Origin: CAVQFO01 sp963711725
GTDB taxonomy: Bacteria > Pseudomonadota > Gammaproteobacteria > Nitrococcales > Aquisalimonadaceae
Length of the DNA stretch: 64,000 nt
Direction of reading: 5' to 3'
Assembly: GCA_963711725.1 (NCBI GenBank)
Contig: CAVQFO010000043.1
Location: 124,001-188,000, forward strand
Made by a program: the position numbers and the translations under genes. Below are positions 27,659-37,860 of this stretch, in pieces (within the stretch, counting starts at the first letter, position 1; each line of letters begins with the position of its first letter). The notes beneath the pieces were generated by a model that saw only the letters and a list, made by a program, of their open reading frames with translations, was not told the DNA's origin and did not search any database.

Positions 27659-29299
27659 TTACAAGCGCCGACCGATCCGGAACTTGTCCACCAGCCCCTG
27701 GAGGTCGGCGGCCAGCTTGGCGAGTTCGTCGCTGGCGCGGGTGGTGTGGGCCACGCTTTCCGCGCTTTCGTCGGCCACCTGATTGATGTTCACGACGTTG
27801 CGGTTCATCTCCTCGGCGACCGAGCTTTGTTCTTCGGCGGCGCTGGCGATCTGGGTATTCATGTCGTTGATGCTACCCACGGCGGTGGTAATGGATTCCA
27901 GGGCCTCGCCGGCCTCGCGGGCCCGCTGCACCGCGCTCTCGGTCTGCGTGGTGCTGTGGCTCATGACCTCCACGGTCTGCCGCGTGCCCAACTGCAATCG
28001 CTCGATCATGTCGTGGATCTCCTGGGTGGACTCCTGGGTCCGTTGAGCCAGGCTGCGGACCTCATCCGCTACCACCGCGAAGCCACGCCCCTGCTCCCCG
28101 GCGCGGGCCGCCTCGATGGCCGCGTTGAGCGCGAGCAAATTGGTCTGCTCGGCCACGCCGCGAATCACATCCAGTACCGTGCCGATGTTCGCGCTGTCCT
28201 CGTCCAGGCGGGCAATGGCCTCGCCCACCTGCTCGACGTCAGTCGCCACCAGGTTGATGGCCTCGATGGCGGCGGCCACCACCTGACGGCCCTGCTTGGC
28301 GCTGCCGTCCGCCTCATGGGCCGAGTTCGCCGCCTCGGAGGCATTGCGCGCCACCTCCTGAACGGTGGCGGTCATCTCGTTCATCGCCGCGGCGACGTCG
28401 TTGGTCTCCTCCTTCTGGCGGTTCACGCCTTGCCGCGTCTGCTCGGACACGGCGGACAGCTCCTCCGAGGCCGAAGCGAGATGAGCCACTGCGTCCGCCA
28501 CTTGTCCCAGGACATGCCCGAGTCCGCTTTGGATCTTGTGAGCGCTACCCGCAAGCCGCCCCAACTCGTCTTCACCACCCTTCTGGATCTCGCGGGTGAA
28601 ATCGCCCTCGGCCAAGCGGTCCAGGTCTTCCACCAGGCGATTGGCGGGCTGGAGAATCATGCGCTGCAGCAACCAGACGAACACCAGAAAGGAAACCACC
28701 ACCGAGATACCCACCAACACCAGGCTGAGAACCACATCGCGCTCCGCCCGCGCGTTCTGGCTGTCGGCTCGGGCCGCAGCGGCCTTCTCGATGGCCTCCT
28801 GGGCCGCGTTGATATTGTTCAGCGGCTCATCGGTTGCGCCGCGCACCGCATCGTCCGCGCGCCGTGCATCAAAGCCGTTTTGTTGATAGGCCGCGTATCC
28901 CTGCTTGTAGGCCTCGACCATGGAGGAGTGGGCATTCAGAAACTTGTCCAACGCCTGCCGGGCGACCGGGTCTTCAACGCGCCCGCGCAAATCGGCCGCG
29001 GCCTTGCGAAGTGAGTCGCCTCGACGGACAAACGCGTTCCAGTACTGCTCGCGCTCGGCGGCGTTATCACCCCGCAGCAGCAGGTCTTTCCAATCCCGTA
29101 CCTGTTCGTGGAACGCCACTTCCAGGTGGATCACGTCGCGTTCAAGCGCGACGTCCCGGCTCATCAACTGCTCGAAGCCGGCGATATTGCTTTGCAGCCG
29201 GTACATCCCGAACAACGCGCAAGCGATTACAACCACCGTCGCCAAGCCGGTAATCAGCAAGAGCTTGTTGCGGATGCTGCCCATCAGGAAACGAGTCAT
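27659..29299 (-). CDS. Methyl-accepting chemotaxis protein
   Basis: The 546-residue receptor has an N-terminal membrane segment (about 11-31), a periplasmic four-helix-bundle-type sensor domain (about 32-195), a second membrane segment (about 200-222), a HAMP domain (ILQPANRLVEDLDRLAEGDF) and a cytoplasmic signalling domain with the invariant hairpin tip IRGVAEQTNLLALNAAIEAARAGEQGRGFAVVADEVR in one stretch. ATG 29299 follows GGAGG and directly precedes the first membrane helix. It transmits a ligand signal to CheA/CheW. It is divergent from exeA. Confidence 0.95.
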   Translation of the reverse strand: MTRFLMGSIRNKLLLITGLATVVVIACALFGMYRLQSNIAGFEQLMSRDVALERDVIHLEVAFHEQVRDWKDLLLRGDNAAEREQYWNAFVRRGDSLRKAAADLRGRVEDPVARQALDKFLNAHSSMVEAYKQGYAAYQQNGFDARRADDAVRGATDEPLNNINAAQEAIEKAAAARADSQNARAERDVVLSLVLVGISVVVSFLVFVWLLQRMILQPANRLVEDLDRLAEGDFTREIQKGGEDELGRLAGSAHKIQSGLGHVLGQVADAVAHLASASEELSAVSEQTRQGVNRQKEETNDVAAAMNEMTATVQEVARNASEAANSAHEADGSAKQGRQVVAAAIEAINLVATDVEQVGEAIARLDEDSANIGTVLDVIRGVAEQTNLLALNAAIEAARAGEQGRGFAVVADEVRSLAQRTQESTQEIHDMIERLQLGTRQTVEVMSHSTTQTESAVQRAREAGEALESITTAVGSINDMNTQIASAAEEQSSVAEEMNRNVVNINQVADESAESVAHTTRASDELAKLAADLQGLVDKFRIGRRL

Positions 29300-29558
29300 C
29301 TGGTCCTCCGAATGGAGTCTGGAAATCTGGCAAGTAGATACGCCGGCCACGCCGCTGGCCGGCAAGGGAGACGCTGATTCAGTGCCGCCGCCGTGGGAGC
29401 GAATCAGTGCCCCCCTGGCGGTATCCCGCACCCACGTTATCGGCCGCGCGGACGGAGTCTTTAAACCCGATGATAACGGCCGCCGGTTACCATCCAGCCT
29501 TGCGTCGACGCCGCTGTGCGACGCAGAATACCCCAAAACCCGGAGGCGCCCTTCTCTT

Positions 29559-31186
29559 ATGTACGAGAGTTATTTCGGACTCTCCGAACGCCCTTTTTCC
29601 ATCACCCCGGACCCGCGTTACCTCTATCTCAGCTCGCGGCACCGGGAGGCGTTTGCCCATCTGGCCTACGGCATCCGCGAGCGCGGCGGCTTCGTGCAGC
29701 TCACCGGTGAGGTCGGCACCGGCAAGACACTCGTCGCCCGCGCGGTGCTGGAGGATCTGCCAGGCAACGTGGACGTGGCGCTGATCCTCAATCCCAGCGT
29801 AACGGTACGCGAGTTCCTCACGAGCATCTGTCGAGAGCTTGGCATTCCGCCGCCCAAACGCAGCTATAGCGTCAAGGCGATGACCGATGCGCTGTATGAC
29901 TATCTGCTCGCTTCCTACGGCCAGGGCCGTCACACCGTAATACTGGTGGACGAAGCCCAGAACCTGAGCCAGGACGTGATCGAACAGGTGCGGCTGCTGA
30001 CGAACCTGGAAACATCCAAGGAGAAACTCCTCCAGATCATCCTGGTGGGCCAACCGGAACTGCGCGCCCTGCTCGCCCGCCACGAGCTGCGGCAAGTCGC
30101 TCAGCGCATTACCGCGCGTTACCATCTGGAGCCGTTGACGGGTCGGGAGACGCGGGACTACATCGGGCACCGGGTCCGAGTCGCCGGTGTCGAACGGCCT
30201 CTGTTCAGCCCGGCGGCCTGCTTCCTGATCCGCCGTTTCTCGCGCGGAATCCCGCGCCTGATCAATATCATCTGCGACCGCGCGCTGCTGGGCGCCTACG
30301 CCTCGGGACACCACCGGGTCAAGGCGTTCACCGTCTGGCGCGCCGCGCGCGAAATCAACGGCAAGGGGACCGGCCAACGGCGCTTGCTTCGCCCGTTGGC
30401 TTGGAGTGCCGTAGCCGCGTTGTTTCTGGCCACCGGAGCATACGTGGCCGCCTGGGCCGTGCGCGACGGCGGCAGCCACGAATCCGTACCGAACACGTTT
30501 CCGAAGCCGTTGTCCAGCCTGTGGAACCGGTATCCGCGCATACGGCGAAGGCCACTCGAACCCTGGGCGAATCCCTGCTCTCCCTGCATGATCGCGGCAA
30601 CGATACCGACGCCTTTCGGGCTCTGTTCACGCTGTGGGGTGTGGACCTGCCGGCCGCCGGTGACAAGGCGCCCTGCGACCAGGCGGAGAACTACGGGCTG
30701 CGCTGCTACGCGGAAGACGGCGGCTGGGCGCGGCTGACGAGGCTGGGACTGCCGGCGGTGATGGCGGTTCATGACGCCTACGGCGCCTCCCATCGGATCG
30801 TGCTCAAGGCCGTCAGGGAAGGCAAGGCGCAAGTCATCTACGGAGGTTCGACCCATCTCGTCGATCCCGACGAACTGCGCGCCGTCTGGGTCAAGAAATT
30901 TACGGTGGTCTGGCGCCCGCCCAGCATTGGCGTGGGCACCATCCAGAAAGGCATGATCGGGCCTTCCGTGCGCTGGCTGCGCGAACAATTGGATCAAATG
31001 GACGGTCAGGCGGAAGAAACGGCACAGCCCGCCGTTTTCGACGACGCATTGGAAAAACGCGTACGGGACTTCCAACGCCGAAACTATCTGACCGTGGACG
31101 GCGTGGTGGGCGAGAACACCCTGGTGCGCATCGTCTCTGAACTTCCGAACGGCACTGGTCCCCGGCTCCGGGCGAACCAAGGATAG
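29559..31186 (+). CDS. exeA: General secretion pathway ATPase ExeA/GspA, one frameshift
   Basis: ExeA and ExeB help insert the type II secretin through peptidoglycan. The start MYESYFGLSERPFSITPDPRYLY is diagnostic. An AAA ATPase domain follows with Walker A GEVGTGKT (50-57) and Walker B VILVDEAQNL, then a membrane helix (about 285-305), a C39-like periplasmic region and a peptidoglycan-binding domain (MIGPSVRWLREQLDQ ... VDGVVGENTLVRI). One base is missing near 30490: the frame leaves HESVP and continues one base back as HVSEAVVQPVEPV. All domains remain conserved across the shift. gspB follows 12 bases later. Confidence 0.9.
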
Positions 31187-31198
31187 GCGGAGTTCGAC

Positions 31199-31921
31199 AT
31201 GTCTTACATCCTCGACGCCCTGAAGAAATCCGAACGCGATCGTGCTGCCGCCAAGCCCCCAGGCGCAAGCCAGATTCTGGCCGGGGAAGGCCCCCCTCGC
31301 CGCCGCAGTGTCGGGCTCTGGATCGGTGGGATCGTAATCGTGAATGCCCTGGTACTGGCGACGCTGTGGTGGCAGTTTCGAAGCTCGGCCCCCGAATCGG
31401 CGGCACCTCCCGTCGCCGCACGACCGATCCACCGTCAGCCGGCGCAACCGGCGCCGATCGCGGCCCAAGCCCGACCCACGCCGCCTCCCCAAGCCGAATC
31501 GAGCCCGCAGCCTCCCACGGAAGCCGCGGCGGCAAAGCCCGTGCCGCAGGAACCGCCCACCACCGATCGCGCCGAGTCACCGCCTGCGGAAACACCCGAT
31601 AGCGCCAAGGCACCCTCCCAACCACCCGCTCCGTCCCCGGAACCCCGGCAACCGCTGAGCCCCCGGGTTACCATCGCCCAAGACGGTCCCGTCCCCCTGC
31701 TTCGGGAATTCCCCGAACAGTTCCGGCGCAGCGTTCCGCCCATCCATCTTGACGTGCACGTCTACGCGGACAAGCCCGCAGAGCGCTTCGTGCTGGTCGA
31801 TCTCAAGCGCTATCACGAAGGGGATCGGCTGCAATCCGGCGTACAGCTGGAGAAGATCACCGAAGAGGGGATGATCCTGTCGTACCAGGGAACCCGATTC
31901 CGGGTACTGGTCCACGAATAG
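31199..31921 (+). CDS. gspB: General secretion pathway protein GspB/ExeB
   Basis: The 240-residue protein begins MSYILDALKKSERDR, the GspB/ExeB signature, followed by one membrane helix (about 38-58), a long Pro/Ala-rich periplasmic linker (about 65-155) and a C-terminal PDZ-like/HR-type domain ending EKITEEGMILSYQGTRFRVLV. It pairs with ExeA in secretin assembly. The two genes form an isolated gspAB operon; no other type II secretion genes lie in the window. Confidence 0.93.
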   Translation: MSYILDALKKSERDRAAAKPPGASQILAGEGPPRRRSVGLWIGGIVIVNALVLATLWWQFRSSAPESAAPPVAARPIHRQPAQPAPIAAQARPTPPPQAESSPQPPTEAAAAKPVPQEPPTTDRAESPPAETPDSAKAPSQPPAPSPEPRQPLSPRVTIAQDGPVPLLREFPEQFRRSVPPIHLDVHVYADKPAERFVLVDLKRYHEGDRLQSGVQLEKITEEGMILSYQGTRFRVLVHE

Positions 31922-31992
31922 GCTTTTGCCGGGAACCTCCTGCCCCCATTAAGAGTCCCAATAGTGCTACCCACTCGAGAGATTCCGATCCC

Positions 31993-32256
31993 ATGTTATT
32001 GAACGGTCCTTCCCGCAGCAGCCCCTTGGCCCAATTCGTCGGGCTTCTGGGCACCGTCATCCTTCTGACCGGCGCCTTCCTGGTGGGCGCGTTCGTGCTT
32101 GCCGTCGTCGTCGGTGTAATCGCCGTGGCCGGCCTGACTCTTTACCTGCGAATCTGGTGGTTGCGCCGCAAAGCGGTCACCACAAAAAGCGGCCCCGCGG
32201 CCGAGGGGCGGGTGATTGAAGGCGAATACGTGCGCGCCGAGACCCGGCACCGCTAA
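31993..32256 (+). CDS. Small two-helix membrane protein, unknown function
   Basis: The 87-residue product has a long hydrophobic stretch (about 14-52) that can form two membrane helices, a basic loop (RIWWLRRKA) and a polar C-terminal tail with GRVIEGEYVR. I recognise no named family. It starts 71 bases after gspB and is followed at once by a REP-type repeat. Confidence 0.65.
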   Translation: MLLNGPSRSSPLAQFVGLLGTVILLTGAFLVGAFVLAVVVGVIAVAGLTLYLRIWWLRRKAVTTKSGPAAEGRVIEGEYVRAETRHR

Positions 32257-32280
32257 ACTCCCGACTCAACCCCCACCTCG

Positions 32281-32470
32281 TGTAGGAGCGGTCGTGCCGA
32301 CCGCGAATCTTGATCACGCTTCAGGACACGAAGAGCACGAAGAGCACGAACGTTGATTTGAAGCGGACAACGGAAGTTCTCAATCGCAAAGCTTCGTGTT
32401 CTTCGTGTCTTCTTCGCGGCCTTCGTGACCCGAAACGCTGAATCATTCGCGGTCGGCACGACTGCTCCTA
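32281..32470. repeat. REP-flanked composite hairpin element, copy 1 (190 bp)
   Basis: TGTAGGAGCGGTCGTGCCGA begins a REP at 32281-32308, and the inverse copy ends at 32470 (CGACTGCTCCTA). Between them lie palindromic tracts (CACGAAGAGCACGAAGAGCA on the left, CTTCGTGTTCTTCGTGTC on the right), so the whole can fold into a long hairpin. The same architecture and similar inner sequence (GACGCTTCAGG against CACGCTTCAGG) recur at 56388-56566. It fills the gap between convergent genes and ends 10 bases before the PHP gene stop. Confidence 0.85.
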
Positions 32471-32479
32471 CCACGGAAA

Positions 32480-33334
32480 TTACATGGCACCCCGGTCCCA
32501 CCGCTCCCACACCGGCGTCACCGCCGCAGGCAACGGTGCCAGCCGCCCCAATTCCACCCAACGGTTTTCCGGGCCGTGAAAATCCGAACCCACGGATCCG
32601 TGAAGCTCGAAACGCAGGGCATGGCCCACCGCGGCTTCGATCTCCCGGGGCGTACTCGAGCCGCAGACCACTTCCAACGCATCGCCGCCCGCGGCCTTGA
32701 ACGCTTCCAGAACACGCCGCAGCCAGGCGCCGGTGAGTTGGTAACGAAACGGATGCGCCAACACCGGCGCGGCGCCGGCCTCCTTGAGCCAACTCACGCC
32801 ATCCGCCAGCGCCGACCAGGGCGGCGGCACGTAGCCGGGCCGGCCACGCCGCAAATACCGTCGGAACGCGTCCCCCGGGTCCTTGGCATGACCCGCCGCG
32901 ACCAGGTGTCGCGCGAAGTGCGCCCGGGTCACTTGGCCCCCATCCGCCAGTGCCCGCGCACCGTGTTCCGCGCCGTCCAGACCTTTTTTCGCCAGCCGGC
33001 GCCCGATCTCGGAGGCGCGCTCCTCGCGCGCCCGCTTCTGCTGCTCCAGCGCCCGTCGCAGAACCTCCGATTCGGTATCGACGCCCAGTCCCACCACGTG
33101 CAGTTCCCGGCCGTGAAACTCCACGGACAATTCCAGGGCGGGTAGCAACGACACGCCACAGCGTTCAGCGGCCGTCGCGGCCTCCCCCAGCCCGTCCACG
33201 CAATCGTGATCGGTCAGAGCCAGCAGGCGGACCCCCTGGCCCGCGGCTCGCTCCACCACCGCCGAGGGCGCCAAGGTCCCGTCGGACGCGGTGGAATGAC
33301 AATGCAAATCCACTGGGCTGTGTCTGCCACCCAC
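32480..33334 (-). CDS. PHP-domain phosphoesterase, RNase AM (YciV) type
   Basis: The 284-residue protein is a PHP-family metal-dependent phosphoesterase. Metal-site motifs are HCHSTASDG (about 11-19), LTDHD (about 40-44), a glutamate in PALELSVEFHGRELH, a histidine in VLAHPFRY and GSDFH near the C-terminus. Proteins with this layout include E. coli YciV, a 5'-3' exoribonuclease acting on short RNA and 5S rRNA. Start GTG 33334 has AGGAG 9 bases upstream. Confidence 0.88.
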   Translation of the reverse strand: MGGRHSPVDLHCHSTASDGTLAPSAVVERAAGQGVRLLALTDHDCVDGLGEAATAAERCGVSLLPALELSVEFHGRELHVVGLGVDTESEVLRRALEQQKRAREERASEIGRRLAKKGLDGAEHGARALADGGQVTRAHFARHLVAAGHAKDPGDAFRRYLRRGRPGYVPPPWSALADGVSWLKEAGAAPVLAHPFRYQLTGAWLRRVLEAFKAAGGDALEVVCGSSTPREIEAAVGHALRFELHGSVGSDFHGPENRWVELGRLAPLPAAVTPVWERWDRGAM

Positions 33335-33420
33335 TCAATTTTGCTCCTGCGGAAACGCGAACCCGGGGGCCAAAGCCTCCGGGTTCGTTTGTTTGGAACC
33401 GACTCGCGGACTCCGCGCCG

Positions 33421-34083
33421 TCAGTTGGGATAGAGCCGCTCCTCGCGCAGCAAGCGATGCCGGCGGAAGATATACCTTTGAAGCTCCGCGGCCGTTTCGC
33501 TGTCGGTGTGCTCAAATCTCAGGGCCAGCCGGCGGCCCTGCCGGTGGTCCCGGCCCTGCACGCGAACAACCCGCCCTTCCAGCTGGATATGGCGGTCGCC
33601 GGGCAAATCGATCTGGAGGGTCTTGAAGTGCGAACCCCGGCGGGCGCTCTGCATTCCCGGCGTCTCGATGGCGACCCCGGAGGTGGAAATATCCACCACC
33701 CGCGTGTGCCCCAACCGGCCGCTGGGATCGGCAATGGACACCTCGCCGGCCTCCGGCTGCACCCGCGCGGAGCGCTCGGCGAGCCGCCCATCCAGAATCA
33801 ACGGATAGCCGAACTGCAGGGAGACGTGATCGCCATCCGGGTCCGGTACCGCGCTGATATCGAAGAACAAGCGATATGGCCCATCCTCGGCTTTCAATTG
33901 CAGCCGCCCCGCGCCCAACAATTGCGAGAGCAGCTCCGGGTCCGCCGTCAGGCGGCTGAGCCGGAACGAACGGGGCGCCACCGCGGGCTCCGTCGATGTC
34001 GCGCCGTATTCACGGAAGAGCTCCTTCAAATAGGCCCGCTCTTCTTCGGTGAGGTAGGTCTCAGTCGGCCCCGACCCCATCAT
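33421..34083 (-). CDS. PilZ-domain protein (YcgR-like architecture)
   Basis: The 220-residue protein has an N-terminal region of unknown type (about 1-110, beta-rich, possibly YcgR-N-like) and a PilZ domain after it. The c-di-GMP-binding pattern is partly visible as a DISTSGVAIET motif (D/NxSxxG type) at about 160-170; a basic RxxxR motif is not clear, so binding is unproven. ATG 34083 has GGAGG 6 bases upstream; ATG 34080 is equally possible. c-di-GMP enzymes elsewhere in the window make it a candidate effector. Confidence 0.82.
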   Translation of the reverse strand: MMGSGPTETYLTEEERAYLKELFREYGATSTEPAVAPRSFRLSRLTADPELLSQLLGAGRLQLKAEDGPYRLFFDISAVPDPDGDHVSLQFGYPLILDGRLAERSARVQPEAGEVSIADPSGRLGHTRVVDISTSGVAIETPGMQSARRGSHFKTLQIDLPGDRHIQLEGRVVRVQGRDHRQGRRLALRFEHTDSETAAELQRYIFRRHRLLREERLYPN

Positions 34084-34202
34084 TTCACACCTCCAGGGCA
34101 CGCTGGACATCATCGCCCGGGCCCGTCAGACTCGGCAAAAGCCGCCTTGGATCAACAGTATAACTGTTTAGGGCTATTTCGCCTCCATTACAAGAGGGTG
34201 GA

Positions 34203-34859
34203 ATGTCATACCTCGCCTGGATACCCGTCGGATTCGGACTGCTCGGCCTGCTCTTTCTGGTGGCCGGCTTCAGGCGGCTGCGCCGCCGAAAGCTCATCCG
34301 CGCGGGCGCCCATGGCTCCGCCGGCTGCGGCATGATCGCAGTGGGAATCCTCGCCGCCGGGCTGGGACTGAACCTTCAGACGTACCGGCGCCTGACTCAC
34401 GAACAGACCCTGGCGGAGCTCAGTTTCCGCCGGACCGCGCCGGAACGCTACGTGGCGGTGATCGAATACCCCGACAGCAATAAGGCCCGGCGATACGAGC
34501 TCGCGGGCGACGAATGGCAGCTGGACGCGCGCATACTCAAATGGACAGGTCTGGGCAATATCGCGGGGCTCGACGCCCGCTACCGGCTGGAACGCATCAG
34601 CGGCCGCTTCCGCAACGTTGAACAAGAGCGATCCGCCCGCCATACCGTCTATAGCCTGGCCGATGACCGCGGCCTCGACCTCTGGAGCTTGTCCCGGCGT
34701 TATCGCCGGTGGCTCCCCTTCGTGGACGCCGTCTACGGCAGTGCCGCCTACCTGCCCATGGCCGATAACGCGCGGTACAGCGTCAGCGTCGATCAGTCCG
34801 GCCTGATTGCCCGGCCGCTCAACCGGCCGGCGCGCGAGGCCCTGGCCAACTGGCATTGA
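34203..34859 (+). CDS. Conserved membrane protein, unknown function
   Basis: The 218-residue product has two N-terminal membrane helices (about 4-22 and 42-58) flanking a basic loop, then a soluble domain of about 155 residues with the patterns VAVIEYPDSNKARRYELAGD, EWQLDARILKW and RYRLERISGR. This looks like a recurrent family in gammaproteobacteria, but I cannot name it. It is divergent from the PilZ gene and 24 bases upstream of the hydrolase gene, so these two may be cotranscribed. Confidence 0.75.
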   Translation: MSYLAWIPVGFGLLGLLFLVAGFRRLRRRKLIRAGAHGSAGCGMIAVGILAAGLGLNLQTYRRLTHEQTLAELSFRRTAPERYVAVIEYPDSNKARRYELAGDEWQLDARILKWTGLGNIAGLDARYRLERISGRFRNVEQERSARHTVYSLADDRGLDLWSLSRRYRRWLPFVDAVYGSAAYLPMADNARYSVSVDQSGLIARPLNRPAREALANWH

Positions 34860-34883
34860 GGGTTCCAACCGTGGGGCGACCCC

Positions 34884-35954
34884 ATGAATCCGCTACATCT
34901 GGGCTTCTTCTATCTTGACGCCGTACACCGCCAGGCCGCGGACGCGCTGGGCCGGCTAGGCTTCGGCGCGCAGAGCACCCCTTACCGGCTCACCGGCCAG
35001 GGGCACCCGTTCGAACTCCGCCGATACGGCGATAATGACGGCCCCAGCGTGCTGCTGGTTCCGGCCCCGATCAAGGACGCCTCCATCTGGGATCTCGCGC
35101 CCCGGGCAAGCGCCGTGCGACGCTGTCTGGACGCCGGCCTGCGGACCTACCTCATCGCCTGGCAAAGCCCGGGAATCGGCGACAGCAGCCTGGGCCTGGA
35201 CGACTACGCGGGCCACGCGCTGAGCGCTGCCCGGGACTTCATCGCGCGGGACGGCGGGTCATCGACGCCGATTCTGGTCGGCCATTCCCTGGGCGGCACC
35301 TTCGCTGCCATTCATGCCTGCCGCTGGCCCGGGGAAATTGGAGCCCTGGGGCTGATTGGCTCCCCCCTGGCCTTTGGCCCGCATATTGGAGACGTCGGCC
35401 GCTATATCCGCACACTGGGGAACCCGACGGCGGCGCCGGGGAACATTCCCGGCTCGCTGCTGAGCCTCGCCAGCGCCATGGCTGCGCCGGCCAGTTTCCT
35501 GTACGCCCGGTCGTTGGAAATGTTCGCCAGCCTGGGCCAACCCGATAGACTGCACCTCCTCATGGAAATCGAGCGCTGGACGCTGGCGGACATGCCCATG
35601 TCCCGGATGCTGTTCGACCAACTGGCGAGCTCTCTCTACGGCGATGACGCCCTGGTCCGGGGCCGCCTGATGCTGCTGGGGCAGCGGCTGGATCCCGCCG
35701 CTGTGAGGTGTCCCGTGGCGGCGATTGTGGACGAACGCTGCGATGTAGCACCGCCGGCGGCCATGATGCCCTTCCTGGAGGCCACCGGCGCCTGCGCCAC
35801 GCGTGTGTTCGAATACCGCGAGGAAGCGGGCGTGGGGCTGCAGCATGTGGGTCCGCTGGTCGGGCGCCGAGCCAACGACCAACTCTGGCCCGACTTCCTG
35901 GACTGGCTGACCCGGGGTGCGCAGACGTGGCAAAGGCCCAGGGAAGCTGAGTAG
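34884..35954 (+). CDS. Alpha/beta hydrolase (PhaC-like superfamily)
   Basis: The 356-residue protein has an alpha/beta-hydrolase core with the nucleophile elbow GHSLGG and an N-terminal PhaC-like arrangement (SVLLVPAPIKDASIWDL, LRTYLIAWQSPG). A C-terminal histidine in GLQHVGPLVG is a candidate catalytic residue. PHA synthases carry cysteine at the nucleophile position; serine here points to an esterase or lipase-like hydrolase. The next gene starts 11 bases after its stop. Confidence 0.83.
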   Translation: MNPLHLGFFYLDAVHRQAADALGRLGFGAQSTPYRLTGQGHPFELRRYGDNDGPSVLLVPAPIKDASIWDLAPRASAVRRCLDAGLRTYLIAWQSPGIGDSSLGLDDYAGHALSAARDFIARDGGSSTPILVGHSLGGTFAAIHACRWPGEIGALGLIGSPLAFGPHIGDVGRYIRTLGNPTAAPGNIPGSLLSLASAMAAPASFLYARSLEMFASLGQPDRLHLLMEIERWTLADMPMSRMLFDQLASSLYGDDALVRGRLMLLGQRLDPAAVRCPVAAIVDERCDVAPPAAMMPFLEATGACATRVFEYREEAGVGLQHVGPLVGRRANDQLWPDFLDWLTRGAQTWQRPREAE

Positions 35955-35965
35955 AATGCCCCGCT

Positions 35966-37860
35966 ATGCTGACCCTCACCGATCTCGACCTCCGCCGCGG
36001 CCCCGAACTGCTGCTGGGCGACGTCACGCTCACTATCCACCGGGGACAACGGGTGGGCATCACCGGCGCCAACGGCACGGGCAAGTCCAGTCTGCTGGCG
36101 TTGATCCGAGGTGAACTGGCGCCCGACAAGGGCGAGCTGTCGCTGCCCGACGATCTGGTCATCGCCCACGTCGCCCAGGAAACCCCCGCCGTGGAGCGGG
36201 CCGCCATCGAATACGTCATGGACGGCGACACCGAACTACGGGATATCGAACAACGGCTAACGGAAGCCGAGGATCAGGGCGACGGCGTTCGCCAGGGCGA
36301 ACTGCACGGACGCCTGGAGAGCATCGGCGGCTACGCCGCCCCTGCCCGCGCCGCCAAACTCATGCACGGCCTCGGCTTCACCCCCGGCCAGGACGAGCAA
36401 TCCGTAGCCGCATTCTCGGGCGGCTGGCGAATGCGCCTGAACCTGGCCCGGGCGCTGATGTGCCGTTCCGATCTGCTGCTCCTGGACGAACCCACCAACC
36501 ACCTGGACCTGGATGCCGTCCTCTGGCTACAAAGCTATCTCAAGGACTACCCGGGCACCCTGCTCCTGATCTCCCATGATCGCGACTTTCTGGACGAAGT
36601 CGTGAACGCCGTTGCGCACATCGAGAACAGGACGCTGACCCTGTATTCCGGCAATTACTCCGATTTCGAAGAGCAACGTGCCGCGCACCTGGCCCAGCAA
36701 CAGGCCGCCCACGAACGCCAGCAGCGCGAAATCGAGCATATCCGCCAATTCGTCGACCGCTTCCGCGCCAAGGCCACCAAGGCACGACAAGCCCAGAGCC
36801 GCCTGAAAACCCTGGAGCGCATGGAGCGGATCGCTCCCGCTCACGTGGACTCCCCGTTCCACTTCGCCTTTGCGAACCCCGCCAAGACCCCGACGCCTCT
36901 GCTGAGTCTCGGCGAAGCCGACCTGGGCTACGGCCGGAACCCCATCCTGAGCGCGGTGAACCTGCAACTGTCCCCGGGCGACCGGATTGGCCTGCTGGGC
37001 CCCAATGGCGCGGGCAAATCCACTCTGGTCAAGTCTCTGGCCGGCGAACTGCCGGTGGCCGGTGGCGAACGGCGGCCCGCCCAATATCTGGAAGTGGGCT
37101 ACTTCGCCCAGCACCAGTTGGAGCAGTTGGACCCGGGCGCCTCGCCGCTGGTCCACCTGCGCCGCCTGGACCCGAAGGCACCCGAGCAGGCGCTGCGGGA
37201 CTTCCTGGGCGGATTCGGGTTTCCCGGCGACATGGCGCTGCGGGAGACCGCGCCGTTCTCCGGCGGGGAAAAGGCGCGCCTGGCACTGGCCCTGGTGGTC
37301 TACGCCCGGCCCAACCTCCTGCTTCTCGATGAGCCCACCAACCACCTGGATCTCGACATGCGGCTGGCCCTCACGGTGGCGCTACAGGATTTTCCCGGCG
37401 CCGTACTGCTGGTCTCCCATGACCGGCACCTGCTGCGCAGCGTCGCCGACCGGTTCCTGCTGGTTCACGACGGCCGGGTTCAGGAGTTCGACGGCGATCT
37501 GGACGACTACGCCCGCTGGCTTCGCGACGGCGCCGGCGACCGCACTTCCGCAGCCGCGCCAGCGCGCCAAGCACCACTTCCCGCAAGGACGCCCGCCGCG
37601 AAGCCGCGCAGCGCCGGCAGGAACTGCAACCCCTTCGCCGTTCGCTGAAGGACCTGGAAAAGCGCCTCCACACTCTGGAACAACGTCGAGCCGCCCTGGA
37701 AGAGCGCCTGGCGGATCGGGAACTCTACGACGAGAACCGGAAGCAGGACCTGCAGGACTTGCTACACCAACAGCGGGACGTCGCCGCGGACCTGGAATCC
37801 ACCGAAGCCCGGTGGCTGGAAATCGGCGAACGGCTGGAAGCCGCGGAGACCACGCCATGA
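35966..37860 (+). CDS. yheS: ABC-F ATPase YheS-like, one frameshift
   Basis: ABC-F proteins bind the ribosome and act on translation. Two ABC domains are present: Walker A GANGTGKS and GPNGAGKS, signatures FSGGWRMRL and FSGGEKARL, and Walker B LLLLDEPTNHLDLD twice, joined by the charged linker helix (HIRQFVDRFRAKATKARQAQ). One base is missing near 37566: after AAAPAR the protein continues one base back as PSTTSRKDARREAAQ, giving the expected C-terminal coiled coil and TGA 37858-37860. Overall length is then about 631 residues, as for E. coli YheS (637). It overlaps slyX (ATGA). Confidence 0.9.

Noticed and set aside
28920..29558. N-terminal extension of exeA into the chemoreceptor region
   Set aside because: The extension is antisense to the receptor gene, and MYESYFGLSERPF is the known start of this family.
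32325..32352. CACGAAGAG repeats as a CRISPR-like array
   Set aside because: The units are only about 12 bases, adjacent without spacers, and lie inside the REP-framed palindrome.
32253..32792. Minus-strand frame crossing the REP element and the 3' part of the PHP gene
   Set aside because: It is out of frame with the conserved PHP motifs and runs through a repeat.
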